The translations under genes were made by a program, and so were the position numbers. From assembly GCA_030671915.1 (NCBI GenBank), contig DAOVHN010000118.1, forward strand, positions 1 to 7,428: a DNA stretch of 7,428 nucleotides, given 5' to 3'. Below the pieces are notes generated by a model. The model worked only from the letters and a program-made list of their open reading frames with translations. It was not told where the DNA came from and did not search any database. The stretch is from Pseudomonadota bacterium (GTDB lineage: Bacteria > Pseudomonadota > Alphaproteobacteria > UBA8366 > JADFVY01). Shown piece after piece: positions 1-6,168 of the stretch (position 1 is the stretch's first letter; each line of letters begins with the position of its first letter).

Positions 1-566
1 TGGATGGTGCCGCTGAGTTTCGCCCGGTCCACGCCCTGCTCCTCGCCCGCCGCGATGAACATGGCGAGAACGGGGAGCACCGCGCCGTTCATGGTCATCG
101 AGACCGACATTTCGTCCAGCGGGATGCCGTCGAACAGGATCTTCATGTCCTCGACGGAATCGATCGCCACGCCCGCCTTGCCGACATCGCCGGCGACGCG
201 CGGATGGTCGCTGTCATAGCCGCGATGGGTGGCCAGGTCGAACGCCACCGACAGCCCCTTTTGCCCGCCGGCCAGCGCCTTGCGGTAAAACGCGTTGGAA
301 TCCTCGGCCGTCGAGAAGCCGGCATATTGGCGGATGGTCCAGGGGCGCTGCGCATACATCGTCGCGCGCGGGCCGCGGGTGAACGGCGCGAAACCGGGCA
401 GCGAATCCATATGCGCCAGGCCTTCCAGGTCGGCGGCCGTATAGAGCGGCTTGACGGCGATGCCCTCGGGCGTCTGCCAGTCGAGCTCGTCGAGCGGACG
501 GCCCTTTATCTCGCGTGCCGCAAGCGCGCGCCAGTCATCCAGCGACTTACTATCGAAACCGGCCAT
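1..566 (-). CDS. scpA: Methylmalonyl-CoA mutase large (alpha) subunit, N-terminal part, runs off the left edge
   Basis: Only the first 188 codons are in the window; the frame is open to the left edge. The product is the B12-dependent mutase that interconverts (R)-methylmalonyl-CoA and succinyl-CoA, the last step of propionyl-CoA assimilation in the cytosol. The sequence begins [12 protein letters not shown] and contains the family's substrate-channel motif [13 protein letters not shown], then [37 protein letters not shown] and [13 protein letters not shown], ending in KLSGTI. These are near-invariant blocks of the TIM-barrel N-terminal domain; the C-terminal B12-binding domain would lie outside the window. 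The ATG at 566 is supported by AGGAGAA at 574-580, 7 nt upstream. A sigma-70-like promoter (614-642) and a palindromic operator candidate (595-615) precede it. No frameshift is visible. Recognition is by conserved motifs, so confidence is high; whether the enzyme is a heterodimer (scpA) or a homodimer (mcm) cannot be told from this fragment. Confidence 0.95.
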   Translation of the reverse strand, partial: MAGFDSKSLDDWRALAAREIKGRPLDELDWQTPEGIAVKPLYTAADLEGLAHMDSLPGFAPFTRGPRATMYAQRPWTIRQYAGFSTAEDSNAFYRKALAGGQKGLSVAFDLATHRGYDSDHPRVAGDVGKAGVAIDSVEDMKILFDGIPLDEMSVSMTMNGAVLPVLAMFIAAGEEQGVDRAKLSGTI

Positions 567-594
567 CGCAGCGTTCTCCTCTGATCCGCGCCTC

Positions 595-615
595 TTATTG
601 TGCGCTGCACAATAA
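595..615. promoter_or_regulatory. Perfect palindrome, candidate repressor operator of the methylmalonyl-CoA mutase gene
   Basis: The arms TTATTGTGC (595-603) and GCACAATAA (607-615) are perfect inverted repeats around the 3-bp centre GCT. The site lies 29-49 nt upstream of the mutase start codon. It overlaps the end of the proposed -10 box and the expected transcription start, so bound protein would block RNA polymerase. The TGC-N3-GCA core resembles the TGC-rich sites described for the polyhydroxyalkanoate regulator PhaR in alphaproteobacteria, but identity of the regulator is inference. Confidence 0.6.
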
Positions 616-642
616 ATTAGCGGAGAGTCGAGGGAATGTCCA
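614..642 (-). promoter_or_regulatory. Predicted sigma-70-type promoter of the methylmalonyl-CoA mutase gene
   Basis: On the minus strand TGGACA (637-642, five of six matches to TTGACA) is followed after exactly 17 nt by TAATTT (614-619), which keeps the important first, second and last positions of the -10 box. Transcription would begin near 607, about 40 nt before the ATG, leaving room for the good ribosome-binding site. Prediction by eye only. Confidence 0.4.
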
Positions 643-657
643 TAACGGCGGTGGAGG

Positions 658-693
658 GGAACGGCATGGCCTTCCCCGGGGGGATGCCGTTCC
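658..693. repeat. Perfect 10-bp inverted repeat upstream of the mutase promoter
   Basis: GGAACGGCAT (658-667) and ATGCCGTTCC (684-693) are exact inverted copies separated by 16 nt that themselves contain CCCCGGGG. The element lies just upstream of the proposed -35 box of the mutase gene. It lacks a following T-run on either strand, so it is not a standard intrinsic terminator. It could be a two-half-site protein binding element or an RNA hairpin at the end of the DUF302 transcript. Confidence 0.55.
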
Positions 694-711
694 GCTTCAA
701 AGACCGCTGAA

Positions 712-810
712 GGGGGATGTGGGGATAAGGGAGATAGGGGGATGAGAAGAAAGGCGGCCTTCGGCCGCAAGAATCTTTATCCCCATATCCCCACCATCCC
801 CATATCTCCC
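712..810. repeat. Inverted pair of G-quadruplex-capable tracts around a central hairpin
   Basis: On the plus strand, G-runs of 5, 4, 3 and 5 at 712-741 are separated by loops of 4, 4 and 5 nt, fitting the standard quadruplex pattern. On the minus strand, 781-810 gives G-runs of 3, 4, 4 and 4 with loops of 6, 5 and 4 nt. The two tracts share units of the type GGGGATRTGGGGATA and together form a long imperfect inverted repeat. A perfect 6-bp GC hairpin (754-768) lies at the centre. The gap between DUF302 and mutase genes (567-850) holds no credible ORF; besides this element it contains the operator, promoter and the 658-693 repeat. Confidence 0.55.
743..768 (-). terminator. Candidate intrinsic terminator downstream of the DUF302 gene
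   Basis: Read on the minus strand, GCGGCC-GAA-GGCCGC (768-754) forms a perfect 6-bp GC stem with a 3-nt loop, followed by CCTTTCTTCTC, a pyrimidine tail with only a modest T-run. It is about 80 nt past the DUF302 stop codon. The flanking G-rich and C-rich arms could extend the stem. The weak T-run is the main reason for doubt. Confidence 0.4.
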
Positions 811-850
811 TTCATACGGTACGAGACAGCGGAAGAGCTATGGGGAGTTG

Positions 851-1345
851 TCAGCCCTTTGCGTCGGCGGCGATTTTGGCGAAGATGGCGTCCAGTTCCT
901 TCGCCATTTCGTCCAGCGCGGGGACCGCGTAGGGGGCGAAGACGGCGCTGGGCTTGCGGTAGGTCAGGGTCGCGGTGCCGTCGGCATTTTCGGTGATGTA
1001 GAAGCGCAAGGGGGCCTCGATGCCGGCCGCGACACTGGCGTCGAGCATGCGGACCGCGAAGTCGGGGCGGTAGACGCCGACCACCATGTTGCCGGGGATG
1101 GTCTTGTTCAGCTTGGCCTTGGCGCCCAGCGTCGCGCTGGCGCGCGTTACCAGGCCCATCTTGTTGGCCTTGACCGCCGCGTCCAGGCTGGCGACGAGAT
1201 CCTTGTAGGAATGTTTGGTGGCGATGATCTGCGTGCCCGGATAGGGCGTCGCGTTCTCCGCCAGGGCCGCCTGACCCATCGCCGCCAGCATCAGCAGCGC
1301 CCAGGCCAGCACGATGGCCAGATCGCGCGTGAAGTGCTTTCGCAT
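851..1345 (-). CDS. Secreted DUF302-domain protein
   Basis: The 164-residue product begins with a clear Sec signal peptide: basic MRKHFTRD, a hydrophobic stretch at about residues 9-24, and an ALA|EN cleavage site near residue 29, so it is expected in the periplasm. The mature part matches the DUF302 fold: a conserved segment KLNKTIPGNMVVGVYRPDFA (80-99), the APLRFYITE strand (111-119), an ADGTATLTYRKPSAVF segment, and a C-terminal helix rich in Ala/Lys. DUF302 proteins have no settled function. No catalytic residues or cofactor site can be named. The ATG at 1345 is preceded by GGAAGGG about 7 nt upstream and gives a complete signal peptide. The gene has its own 80-nt leader after the HAD genes, and a likely terminator follows. 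No odd features in composition. Confidence 0.88.
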   Translation of the reverse strand: MRKHFTRDLAIVLAWALLMLAAMGQAALAENATPYPGTQIIATKHSYKDLVASLDAAVKANKMGLVTRASATLGAKAKLNKTIPGNMVVGVYRPDFAVRMLDASVAAGIEAPLRFYITENADGTATLTYRKPSAVFAPYAVPALDEMAKELDAIFAKIAADAKG

Positions 1346-1425
1346 CGGAAACCCTTCCGGTTCGTTTCAGTTCCACCCAGACTAGCCGGACAGGCCGATC
1401 ACGCAAGATCAAGAGACCGTGAGGG

Positions 1426-2286
1426 CTACCAGCGGAACACCGGAGCCATGTAGTCGGGGCGCTGGCCGGTTTCGGTATATACCGCTTCCAGGCGGGCGGG
1501 GGAGGGGGCCTCGCCCCATTCGATGCCCAGCGCGCGGGCATGGATGCCGGCGGCTATGAAGAGCGAGTCGATACCGGCTGCGGCCGCGCCGGCGATGTCG
1601 TGATGCAGGGAATCGCCGATGCCGAGAACGCGCCTGGCTTCGGGATAGAGGGCGAAACAGGCCTCGTAGACTTCGCGGTGGGGCTTGCCGTGCCAGCGCA
1701 CGAAGCCGCCGATCTCCTCGTAACGCCGCGCGACCTGGCCGGGGCAGATGACGAGTTCGCCGGCCGGCGTCACGCTGACCAGGTCGGGGTTGGCGCAGAT
1801 CATGGGGAGGCCGCGGGCCAGCGCCGCCCGAAGCGCGGGCTCGTAATATTCCAGCGGCTCGCGGTTGGTGCCGGCCATCAGGATGAAGTCGGCCTCCGCC
1901 ACGTCCTCCACCAATTCCAGATCGATGCCGCCGCCGGTCAGCCCCCGGTCGGCGCCCCAGCTGAACAGCAGGCAGCGCCGGCCGAGCCCCGCATGGAAAG
2001 GATCGTTGCGATGCCGTAATGCCTGCCAGGTCTGTTCGCCGGAGGTCACCAGATGGTCGTAGAACTCGCGCGGGATGCCCATGCTATCCATCTTCTCGAC
2101 GCCGACATGGGTGCGCCGCGCCGAGTTGGACAGGATCACGACGGGCCGGCCCTGCGCCTTTAGTTTCGCTAGCGTATCGATCGCGCCGGGGTAGGGGGTC
2201 TCGCCATCATGGATGACGCCCCACTGGTCGATCAGGAAAAGGTCGTAGCCGTCGGCGATTTCGCCGAGGCCGTGGATGGATTTCAT
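1426..2286 (-). CDS. HAD-superfamily class IIA protein, TIGR01459-like (paralogue 1)
   Basis: The 286-residue protein has the order of HAD motifs expected of class IIA: motif I FLIDQWGVIHDG with nucleophile Asp20, motif II VVILSNSARR (Ser53), motif III WHGKPH (Lys201) and motif IV GIGDSLHHDIAGA (Asp225, Asp230). A long cap segment containing CANPDLVSVTP lies between motifs II and III. It is most like the proteobacterial TIGR01459 group, whose substrate is unknown. The second motif-I acid (normally D in DxD) is Trp22. I chose the ATG at 2286 over an in-frame TTG at 2307. It aligns with the start of the neighbour paralogue, and the TTG overlaps that gene's end. The start lies 14 nt after the upstream HAD stop, with a GGGG-containing segment just before it, so the two genes are probably co-transcribed. 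The two copies look roughly 40 percent identical by eye. Phosphatase activity is possible but not shown. Confidence 0.88.
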   Translation of the reverse strand: MKSIHGLGEIADGYDLFLIDQWGVIHDGETPYPGAIDTLAKLKAQGRPVVILSNSARRTHVGVEKMDSMGIPREFYDHLVTSGEQTWQALRHRNDPFHAGLGRRCLLFSWGADRGLTGGGIDLELVEDVAEADFILMAGTNREPLEYYEPALRAALARGLPMICANPDLVSVTPAGELVICPGQVARRYEEIGGFVRWHGKPHREVYEACFALYPEARRVLGIGDSLHHDIAGAAAAGIDSLFIAAGIHARALGIEWGEAPSPARLEAVYTETGQRPDYMAPVFRW

Positions 2287-2300
2287 ATAGCTTACCCCGC

Positions 2301-3173
2301 TTACCAATCGAAACGCCGCACCGCATATGTAGGCACGGCGCCGGCGCGCGCAACCGCTTCGGCCAGACGCGCCCCGTCGGTTTCGCCATCGGGCCCCAGC
2401 AAGTCCTCGCGGTGGATGCCCTCGACGACGAACAGGGAGTCGATGCCGGCGGCGTTGGCGCCCCTGATATCGGTGCGGAAGGAATCGCCGACGGCCAGCA
2501 CGCGGGATTTTTCGATATCGCCCATCAGCCGCATGCCGGACTCGTAAATCGAGGGGTGCGGCTTGCCGTGCCAGCGCACGCGCCCGCCCAGTTCCTCGTA
2601 ACGCTCGGCCATGGTGCCGGCGCAGATCTCAACACTGCCCAGGCGATGCACCACCAGATCGGGATTGGCGCAGACCAGCGGCACATGGCGCGCGGCGGCG
2701 GCCGACAGCATATCCTGGTAATCTGAAATCGTGTCGGCGGGGTCGAACGGGCCAATGTCGAGGATGAAATCGGCGTCGGCGGCGCGTTTCACCTCGGTCA
2801 CGTCCAGCCCGTCCAGCATCGCCCGGTCGCTGTCGGCACCCATGTAGAAGACACGCCGGCCCAGTTCTCGATACCAGGGGTCGTCGATTTCGCCCTTCAG
2901 ACAGAGCCAGGCTTCCTCGCCCGACGACATGACGGCATCGTAACGGTCGCGCGCAATGCCGGCCTTGGCGATGCGTTTCTCCACCTCCGCGGCGCGGCGA
3001 GGGCCGTTGGACAGGATCACCAGCCTCTTGTCCAGCGTCTTCAGGCGCTCCAGCACGTCCAGCGCATACCCGAAGACCTGCCCGCCATCATAGAGCACGC
3101 CCCAAAGATCCAGGATAAAGCCGTCATAGGCGTGCGCCAGCCGTGCCACGCCGTCGATCAGTTTCACGCTCAT
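2301..3173 (-). CDS. HAD-superfamily class IIA protein, TIGR01459-like (paralogue 2)
   Basis: This 290-residue protein is the tandem paralogue of the downstream gene. Motif I is GFILDLWGVLYDG (Asp22, with Trp24 replacing the usual acid/base Asp), motif II is LVILSNGPRR (Ser55), motif III WHGKPH (Lys204) and motif IV AVGDSFRTDIRGA (Asp230, Asp235). The cap shares CANPDLVVH and the RYEELGGRVRWHGKPH region with paralogue 1. The ATG at 3173 gives a terminus that matches the paralogue but has no good Shine-Dalgarno. An alternative in-frame ATG at 3209 overlaps the upstream EAL stop codon as TGATG and would add 12 residues through translational coupling. The frame stays open further upstream, but that part is simply the EAL gene read in another frame. 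A cytosolic small-molecule phosphatase is the default guess; substrate unknown. Confidence 0.87.
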   Translation of the reverse strand: MSVKLIDGVARLAHAYDGFILDLWGVLYDGGQVFGYALDVLERLKTLDKRLVILSNGPRRAAEVEKRIAKAGIARDRYDAVMSSGEEAWLCLKGEIDDPWYRELGRRVFYMGADSDRAMLDGLDVTEVKRAADADFILDIGPFDPADTISDYQDMLSAAAARHVPLVCANPDLVVHRLGSVEICAGTMAERYEELGGRVRWHGKPHPSIYESGMRLMGDIEKSRVLAVGDSFRTDIRGANAAGIDSLFVVEGIHREDLLGPDGETDGARLAEAVARAGAVPTYAVRRFDW

Positions 3174-3208
3174 TGAGAAATCTGCGCTGTTCGTCCCCTC
3201 GGCCGGCA

Positions 3209-4795
3209 TCAGCCCTGGCTGATGCCGGGCTGGCCGAACAGAGGCCCTTGGCCGTATGCGATCTCGAAGGCGATCAGCTCCACGAGGCTGAGGTCGGTCT
3301 CGACATTCTCCACGATCAGGTCGATGCTCATGGCCTTCAGGGTGGCGGCCAGGGTGCGCACCGATTCCGGGTCGTCCGCCGTATTGGCCTGGACCCGGAT
3401 GAATTTCGACCCGACTTTGGCGAAACGGAACCCGAAGCCGACCAGCGATTCGAAATCGATAGCCAGATCCGTGATCTCGTCGATCGAGAAGCCGCAGCCG
3501 CATTCCTGCAACTGCACCAGGTCCTCGACCGCCTGTTCGCCATGCTCCATCAGCGCCGACTGGGTGAACTCTATCACCAAGCGGTTGGCGAGATCCGGCC
3601 GGTTTTGCAGATGACCCAGCAGGCTGCCGAAGAAACCCCGGTCGCCCAAGGTTACGCCCGGCACGTTATAGAAGCACTTGCCGGCCTCGATGCCGGAAAC
3701 GTCCAGCTTCTCGATGCGCTCCATGCAGCGGATCATCAGCGCATTCTCGATCGCGCCCATGAGCTGTTCGTGGCCGGACGTGTCGAGATCCTCGTCGATC
3801 GTCAGCGCGTTGCCGTCGGATCCGCGCACGCCGCCGTAACATTCATAAAAGGTGGGTTTGCGGTCGGGCAGAGTAACTATGGGTTCGACGTAGAGATCGA
3901 CCGCGTCGCCGATCAGCCCTTCCGCGACGGCGCGCAGGCTGGCGTCGGCGGGGCTGTCGCCAAGGCCGCCAAGCTGGTCCTGCAGAGCCTGGAAGACGGA
4001 AGCGGTGAAATCGCTGCCCGCTGCCGCTGGCGCGGCTTCGGCGGGCGCCGGCCGGGATTCTGGCTGGGCCGCCGCCTGTTCCGGCTCGGGCGTGGCTTCG
4101 GCGGGAGCCGGGACGGTCTCTACCACCGGCGCTGTTTCCACAGGCCGTGGCGCCGCTTCGGGCGTCGGGGGCGGCGGTGGCGCGGCCGTGCCGCCGTCCA
4201 CCATCATCGCATTCACCGTCGCGTGCACCTGCTGGATGCTGTCCTGCATATATGTCTGCATTTGCTGCATCTGCTGCTGTAGCGACGCCAGCTGCTGCTG
4301 CATGCTCTGGAATTCGCCATGCAACTGGTTGCCGGCCGTCTGGATGACACCGATATCCTCGCTGGTCTGCTGCTGCTGGGTGTGGAGTTGCTGCATGGCC
4401 TCCTGCATCTGCCCGACGACCTCGCCGCCACCCTGCGCCACCTGTTCCTTCAGCTCCTTGATCTGCTCCTCGGTGGCGGTGTGCAATGCCTGAAGCGAAG
4501 TCAGCGCTTCACGGGCGGTACGCGCATCGCTGACAGTCTTTTCGAACTCGGCCTTCATGCGGGTCACCGCGCTGTCGGCCCGGTCGACCGTCTCGCGCCG
4601 CCCGATCACCCCGCGCACGACTTTGGCGAAGCCGTCGCGCCGGATAGTGAACTCATGACCCAGCGCCGCGCCGATAATCAGCAGCAGCCCGGTCACGAAG
4701 CCCATAAAGAAATTGCCGGACAACGCGCTGAAGCCGACCATCGCGAAAATCCCGACGACCACATATCCGATGACGATGATTTGATTGGTACCCAT
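3209..4795 (-). CDS. Membrane-anchored coiled-coil protein with degenerate EAL domain (TipF-like architecture)
   Basis: The 528-residue protein has four parts. Two hydrophobic helices at about 5-25 and 28-46 form a membrane hairpin. A long Gln/Met/Glu-rich coiled coil follows at about 70-196. A Pro/Ala/Glu linker spans about 203-258. A C-terminal EAL-type domain spans about 265-525. EAL landmarks can be followed: EPIVTL (304-309), YECYG at 318 where EALLR should be, FYNVPG (Asn377), VIEFTQ (Glu409), SIDEITD (Asp439, Glu440) instead of DDFGTG, AKVG (Lys460), VENVET (Glu496) and GQGPLFGQP (Gln516). The Ala-Leu and Arg of the signature are lost, so c-di-GMP hydrolysis is doubtful; a binding or scaffold role is more likely. 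The layout resembles Caulobacter TipF, a c-di-GMP-binding flagellar positioning factor, but orthology is inference. The ATG at 4795 directly precedes the first helix; GGAGGGG lies about 18 nt upstream, too far for a standard site. The stop overlaps an ATG of the next gene. Confidence 0.85.
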   Translation of the reverse strand: MGTNQIIVIGYVVVGIFAMVGFSALSGNFFMGFVTGLLLIIGAALGHEFTIRRDGFAKVVRGVIGRRETVDRADSAVTRMKAEFEKTVSDARTAREALTSLQALHTATEEQIKELKEQVAQGGGEVVGQMQEAMQQLHTQQQQTSEDIGVIQTAGNQLHGEFQSMQQQLASLQQQMQQMQTYMQDSIQQVHATVNAMMVDGGTAAPPPPPTPEAAPRPVETAPVVETVPAPAEATPEPEQAAAQPESRPAPAEAAPAAAGSDFTASVFQALQDQLGGLGDSPADASLRAVAEGLIGDAVDLYVEPIVTLPDRKPTFYECYGGVRGSDGNALTIDEDLDTSGHEQLMGAIENALMIRCMERIEKLDVSGIEAGKCFYNVPGVTLGDRGFFGSLLGHLQNRPDLANRLVIEFTQSALMEHGEQAVEDLVQLQECGCGFSIDEITDLAIDFESLVGFGFRFAKVGSKFIRVQANTADDPESVRTLAATLKAMSIDLIVENVETDLSLVELIAFEIAYGQGPLFGQPGISQG

Positions 4796-4891
4796 GGCTA
4801 CGCGCTAGTCCCACCCCTCCGGAAACGACGCAGACCCGCGCCGCGCCGAGGGTACGCGTGGGCGAGTCTCAAGGCAAGCATACTTCGCATA

Positions 4892-5944
4892 TTAAGGATG
4901 GTCGGCGCCGACCGCCGATTCCACTTTATCGAATCCATCTTCCCTCAATAATGCTGCCAGTTCCCCTTTGATTCGATTAACCAATACAGGCCCTTGGTAA
5001 ACAAAAGCTGTATATAACTGAAATAAAGAGGCGCCGGCACGAATTTTTTCGTATGCGTCACGGCCGCTGGAAATGCCGCCAACCCCTATCAGCGGCAGTT
5101 TTCCCGCCGTCAGAGCGTACATATGGGAAAGCAGACGGGTCGAGGGCTCGAACAGCGGTTTTCCGCTGAGGCCGCCCGATTCGCTGCGGCTCAGGCTTTT
5201 CAGCGACAAAGGGCGGTCAATGGTGGTGTTGCTGACGATCAACCCCGCCACTGGCCCTTCCATGGCCACTTGGGCAATATCCTCGCAATCGCGGGGCGTC
5301 AGATCGGGGGCGATCTTCACCAGCAGCGGCGGCGCGCCGTCCGGACAGGTTTCGCTCAAGACCGCCGATACCGCGTCGATGATGGCCGTCAGCTGCCCCT
5401 TATCCTGCAAGGCGCGCAGGCCCGGCGTATTGGGCGAAGAAACATTCACAACCATGTAATCCGCCAGCGGTCCCAGCCGCCGGGCGCAGGCGACGTAGTC
5501 CGCCACCGGGTCCTCCGTTTCCTTGTTCTTGCCGATATTGACGCCGACGATTCCCCGGCGTTGTCCGGCGAGGTTCCGCGCCGCGGCCTCCATCCCGTCA
5601 TTGTTGAACCCCATGCGGTTGATGACGGCCTCGTCGGCGGCGAGGCGGAACAGGCGCGGGCGCGGATTGCCGGCCTGCGGTCGCGGTGTCACCGAACCGA
5701 TCTCGACGAAACCGAACCCCATGCGCAGCAAGGCCCGCCAAGCCTCGGCATTCTTGTCGAAGCCGGCGGCCAGCCCAAGGGCATTGGGAAAATCCAACCC
5801 GAAAACCCGTGTCGCCAGTACCGGATCGTCCGCCGCGCGCTGAACCGGGCCCAGCCCCACGGAAAGGGCGCGCATGGTCAGGCGATGCGCGCGCTCGGGT
5901 TCCAGGCAACGGATAAGGGGAAGAACGAGATCGTATGGGTTCAT
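4892..5944 (-). CDS. pyrD: Dihydroorotate dehydrogenase (quinone), class 2
   Basis: The product oxidises dihydroorotate to orotate in de novo pyrimidine synthesis, using FMN and passing electrons to membrane quinone. The 350 residues are slightly longer than E. coli PyrD. The N-terminal helix region (1-40) containing PEXAHxLT-like PERAHRLTMRAL is the class 2 membrane-association signature. Then come LGLAAGFDKNAE (Lys64), FVEIGSVTPRPQAGNPRPRLFR, VINRMGFNNDG, GVNIGKNKET, the active-site block VNVSSPNTPGLR (catalytic Ser near 169-170), LLVKIAPDL (Lys210), IVSNTT (237-241), GGLSGKPL and the FMN-phosphate loop GVGGISSG. All are intact. The ATG at 5944 fits the family start; no clear Shine-Dalgarno precedes it. 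The last 60 or so codons are noticeably AT-rich against the rest of the gene. It is transcribed away from the aminotransferase cluster; 97 nt separate it from the EAL gene. Confidence 0.97.
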   Translation of the reverse strand: MNPYDLVLPLIRCLEPERAHRLTMRALSVGLGPVQRAADDPVLATRVFGLDFPNALGLAAGFDKNAEAWRALLRMGFGFVEIGSVTPRPQAGNPRPRLFRLAADEAVINRMGFNNDGMEAAARNLAGQRRGIVGVNIGKNKETEDPVADYVACARRLGPLADYMVVNVSSPNTPGLRALQDKGQLTAIIDAVSAVLSETCPDGAPPLLVKIAPDLTPRDCEDIAQVAMEGPVAGLIVSNTTIDRPLSLKSLSRSESGGLSGKPLFEPSTRLLSHMYALTAGKLPLIGVGGISSGRDAYEKIRAGASLFQLYTAFVYQGPVLVNRIKGELAALLREDGFDKVESAVGADHP

Positions 5945-5952
5945 CGCGGCGG

Positions 5953-5981
5953 AAATTACCCGAGCCTGATCTGTCAGACAA
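5953..5981 (-). promoter_or_regulatory. Possible sigma-70-type promoter of pyrD
   Basis: On the minus strand TTGTCT (5976-5981) and TAATTT (5953-5958) are separated by 17 nt. The -10 box is the same hexamer as that proposed for the mutase gene. The start would fall at or within two bases of the pyrD ATG (5944), implying a leaderless or nearly leaderless mRNA, which would fit the missing Shine-Dalgarno sequence. Evidence is weak. Confidence 0.25.
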
Positions 5982-6051
5982 GCGCGCTGTCACCCCTGCG
6001 CACGACCATTCTTCCGTACTGGCGAAAAACTTGCCGGCTGTTCCCGACCCA

Positions 6052-6110
6052 ATTGCAAATTGCAATCGCGCCAATGCGCCGCATTCCCCGCTCTGCAAAA
6101 GTATGCAAAA
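6052..6110. promoter_or_regulatory. Cluster of TGC/GCA dyads, candidate upstream activator sites
   Basis: Two perfect dyads occur: ATTGCAA (6052-6058) with TTGCAAT (6060-6066), and AATGCG (6073-6078) with CGCATT (6080-6085). Their centres (6059 and 6079) are exactly 20 bp apart. Two direct copies of TGCAAAA follow at 6094-6100 and 6104-6110, 10 bp apart. The cluster lies about 59 bp or more upstream of the sigma-54 promoter, at roughly -143 to -85 from its start, where enhancer-binding proteins usually bind. It could equally act on pyrD, whose start is about 110 bp to the left. The bound protein is unknown; the sequence does not match the NtrC consensus. Confidence 0.45.
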
Positions 6111-6168
6111 CGACAGAAATATTGCCGCTGTGCGGGGTGAAGAGATGGAATCTTATATTTTCGTGAAC

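Noticed and set aside
777..1541. 254-codon minus-strand frame overlapping DUF302
   Set aside because: It is out of frame with the DUF302 gene, which has a signal peptide and a ribosome-binding site; the product is Arg/Gly-rich without a domain.
2301..3503. 400-residue version of HAD-2
   Set aside because: The extra N-terminal part is the EAL coding sequence read in another frame and has no domain content.
3143..4282. Long open frame (379 codons) on the plus strand opposite the EAL gene
   Set aside because: It lies antisense to a gene with clear TM, coiled-coil and EAL features; its translation has no recognisable domain and arises from high-GC shadowing.
4250..4400. CTG/CAG-rich segment as a tandem repeat or CRISPR-like array
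   Set aside because: It encodes the Gln-rich coiled coil of the EAL protein in frame; there are no regular spacers or fixed repeat unit.
4796..4891. Promoter or terminator between pyrD and the EAL gene
   Set aside because: No convincing -35/-10 pair, hairpin with T-run or other element could be picked out in these 96 bases.
5123..6166. Long open frame (347 codons) on the plus strand opposite pyrD
   Set aside because: It is antisense to pyrD, which has every family motif; the translation is low-complexity Arg/Gly/Gln-rich.
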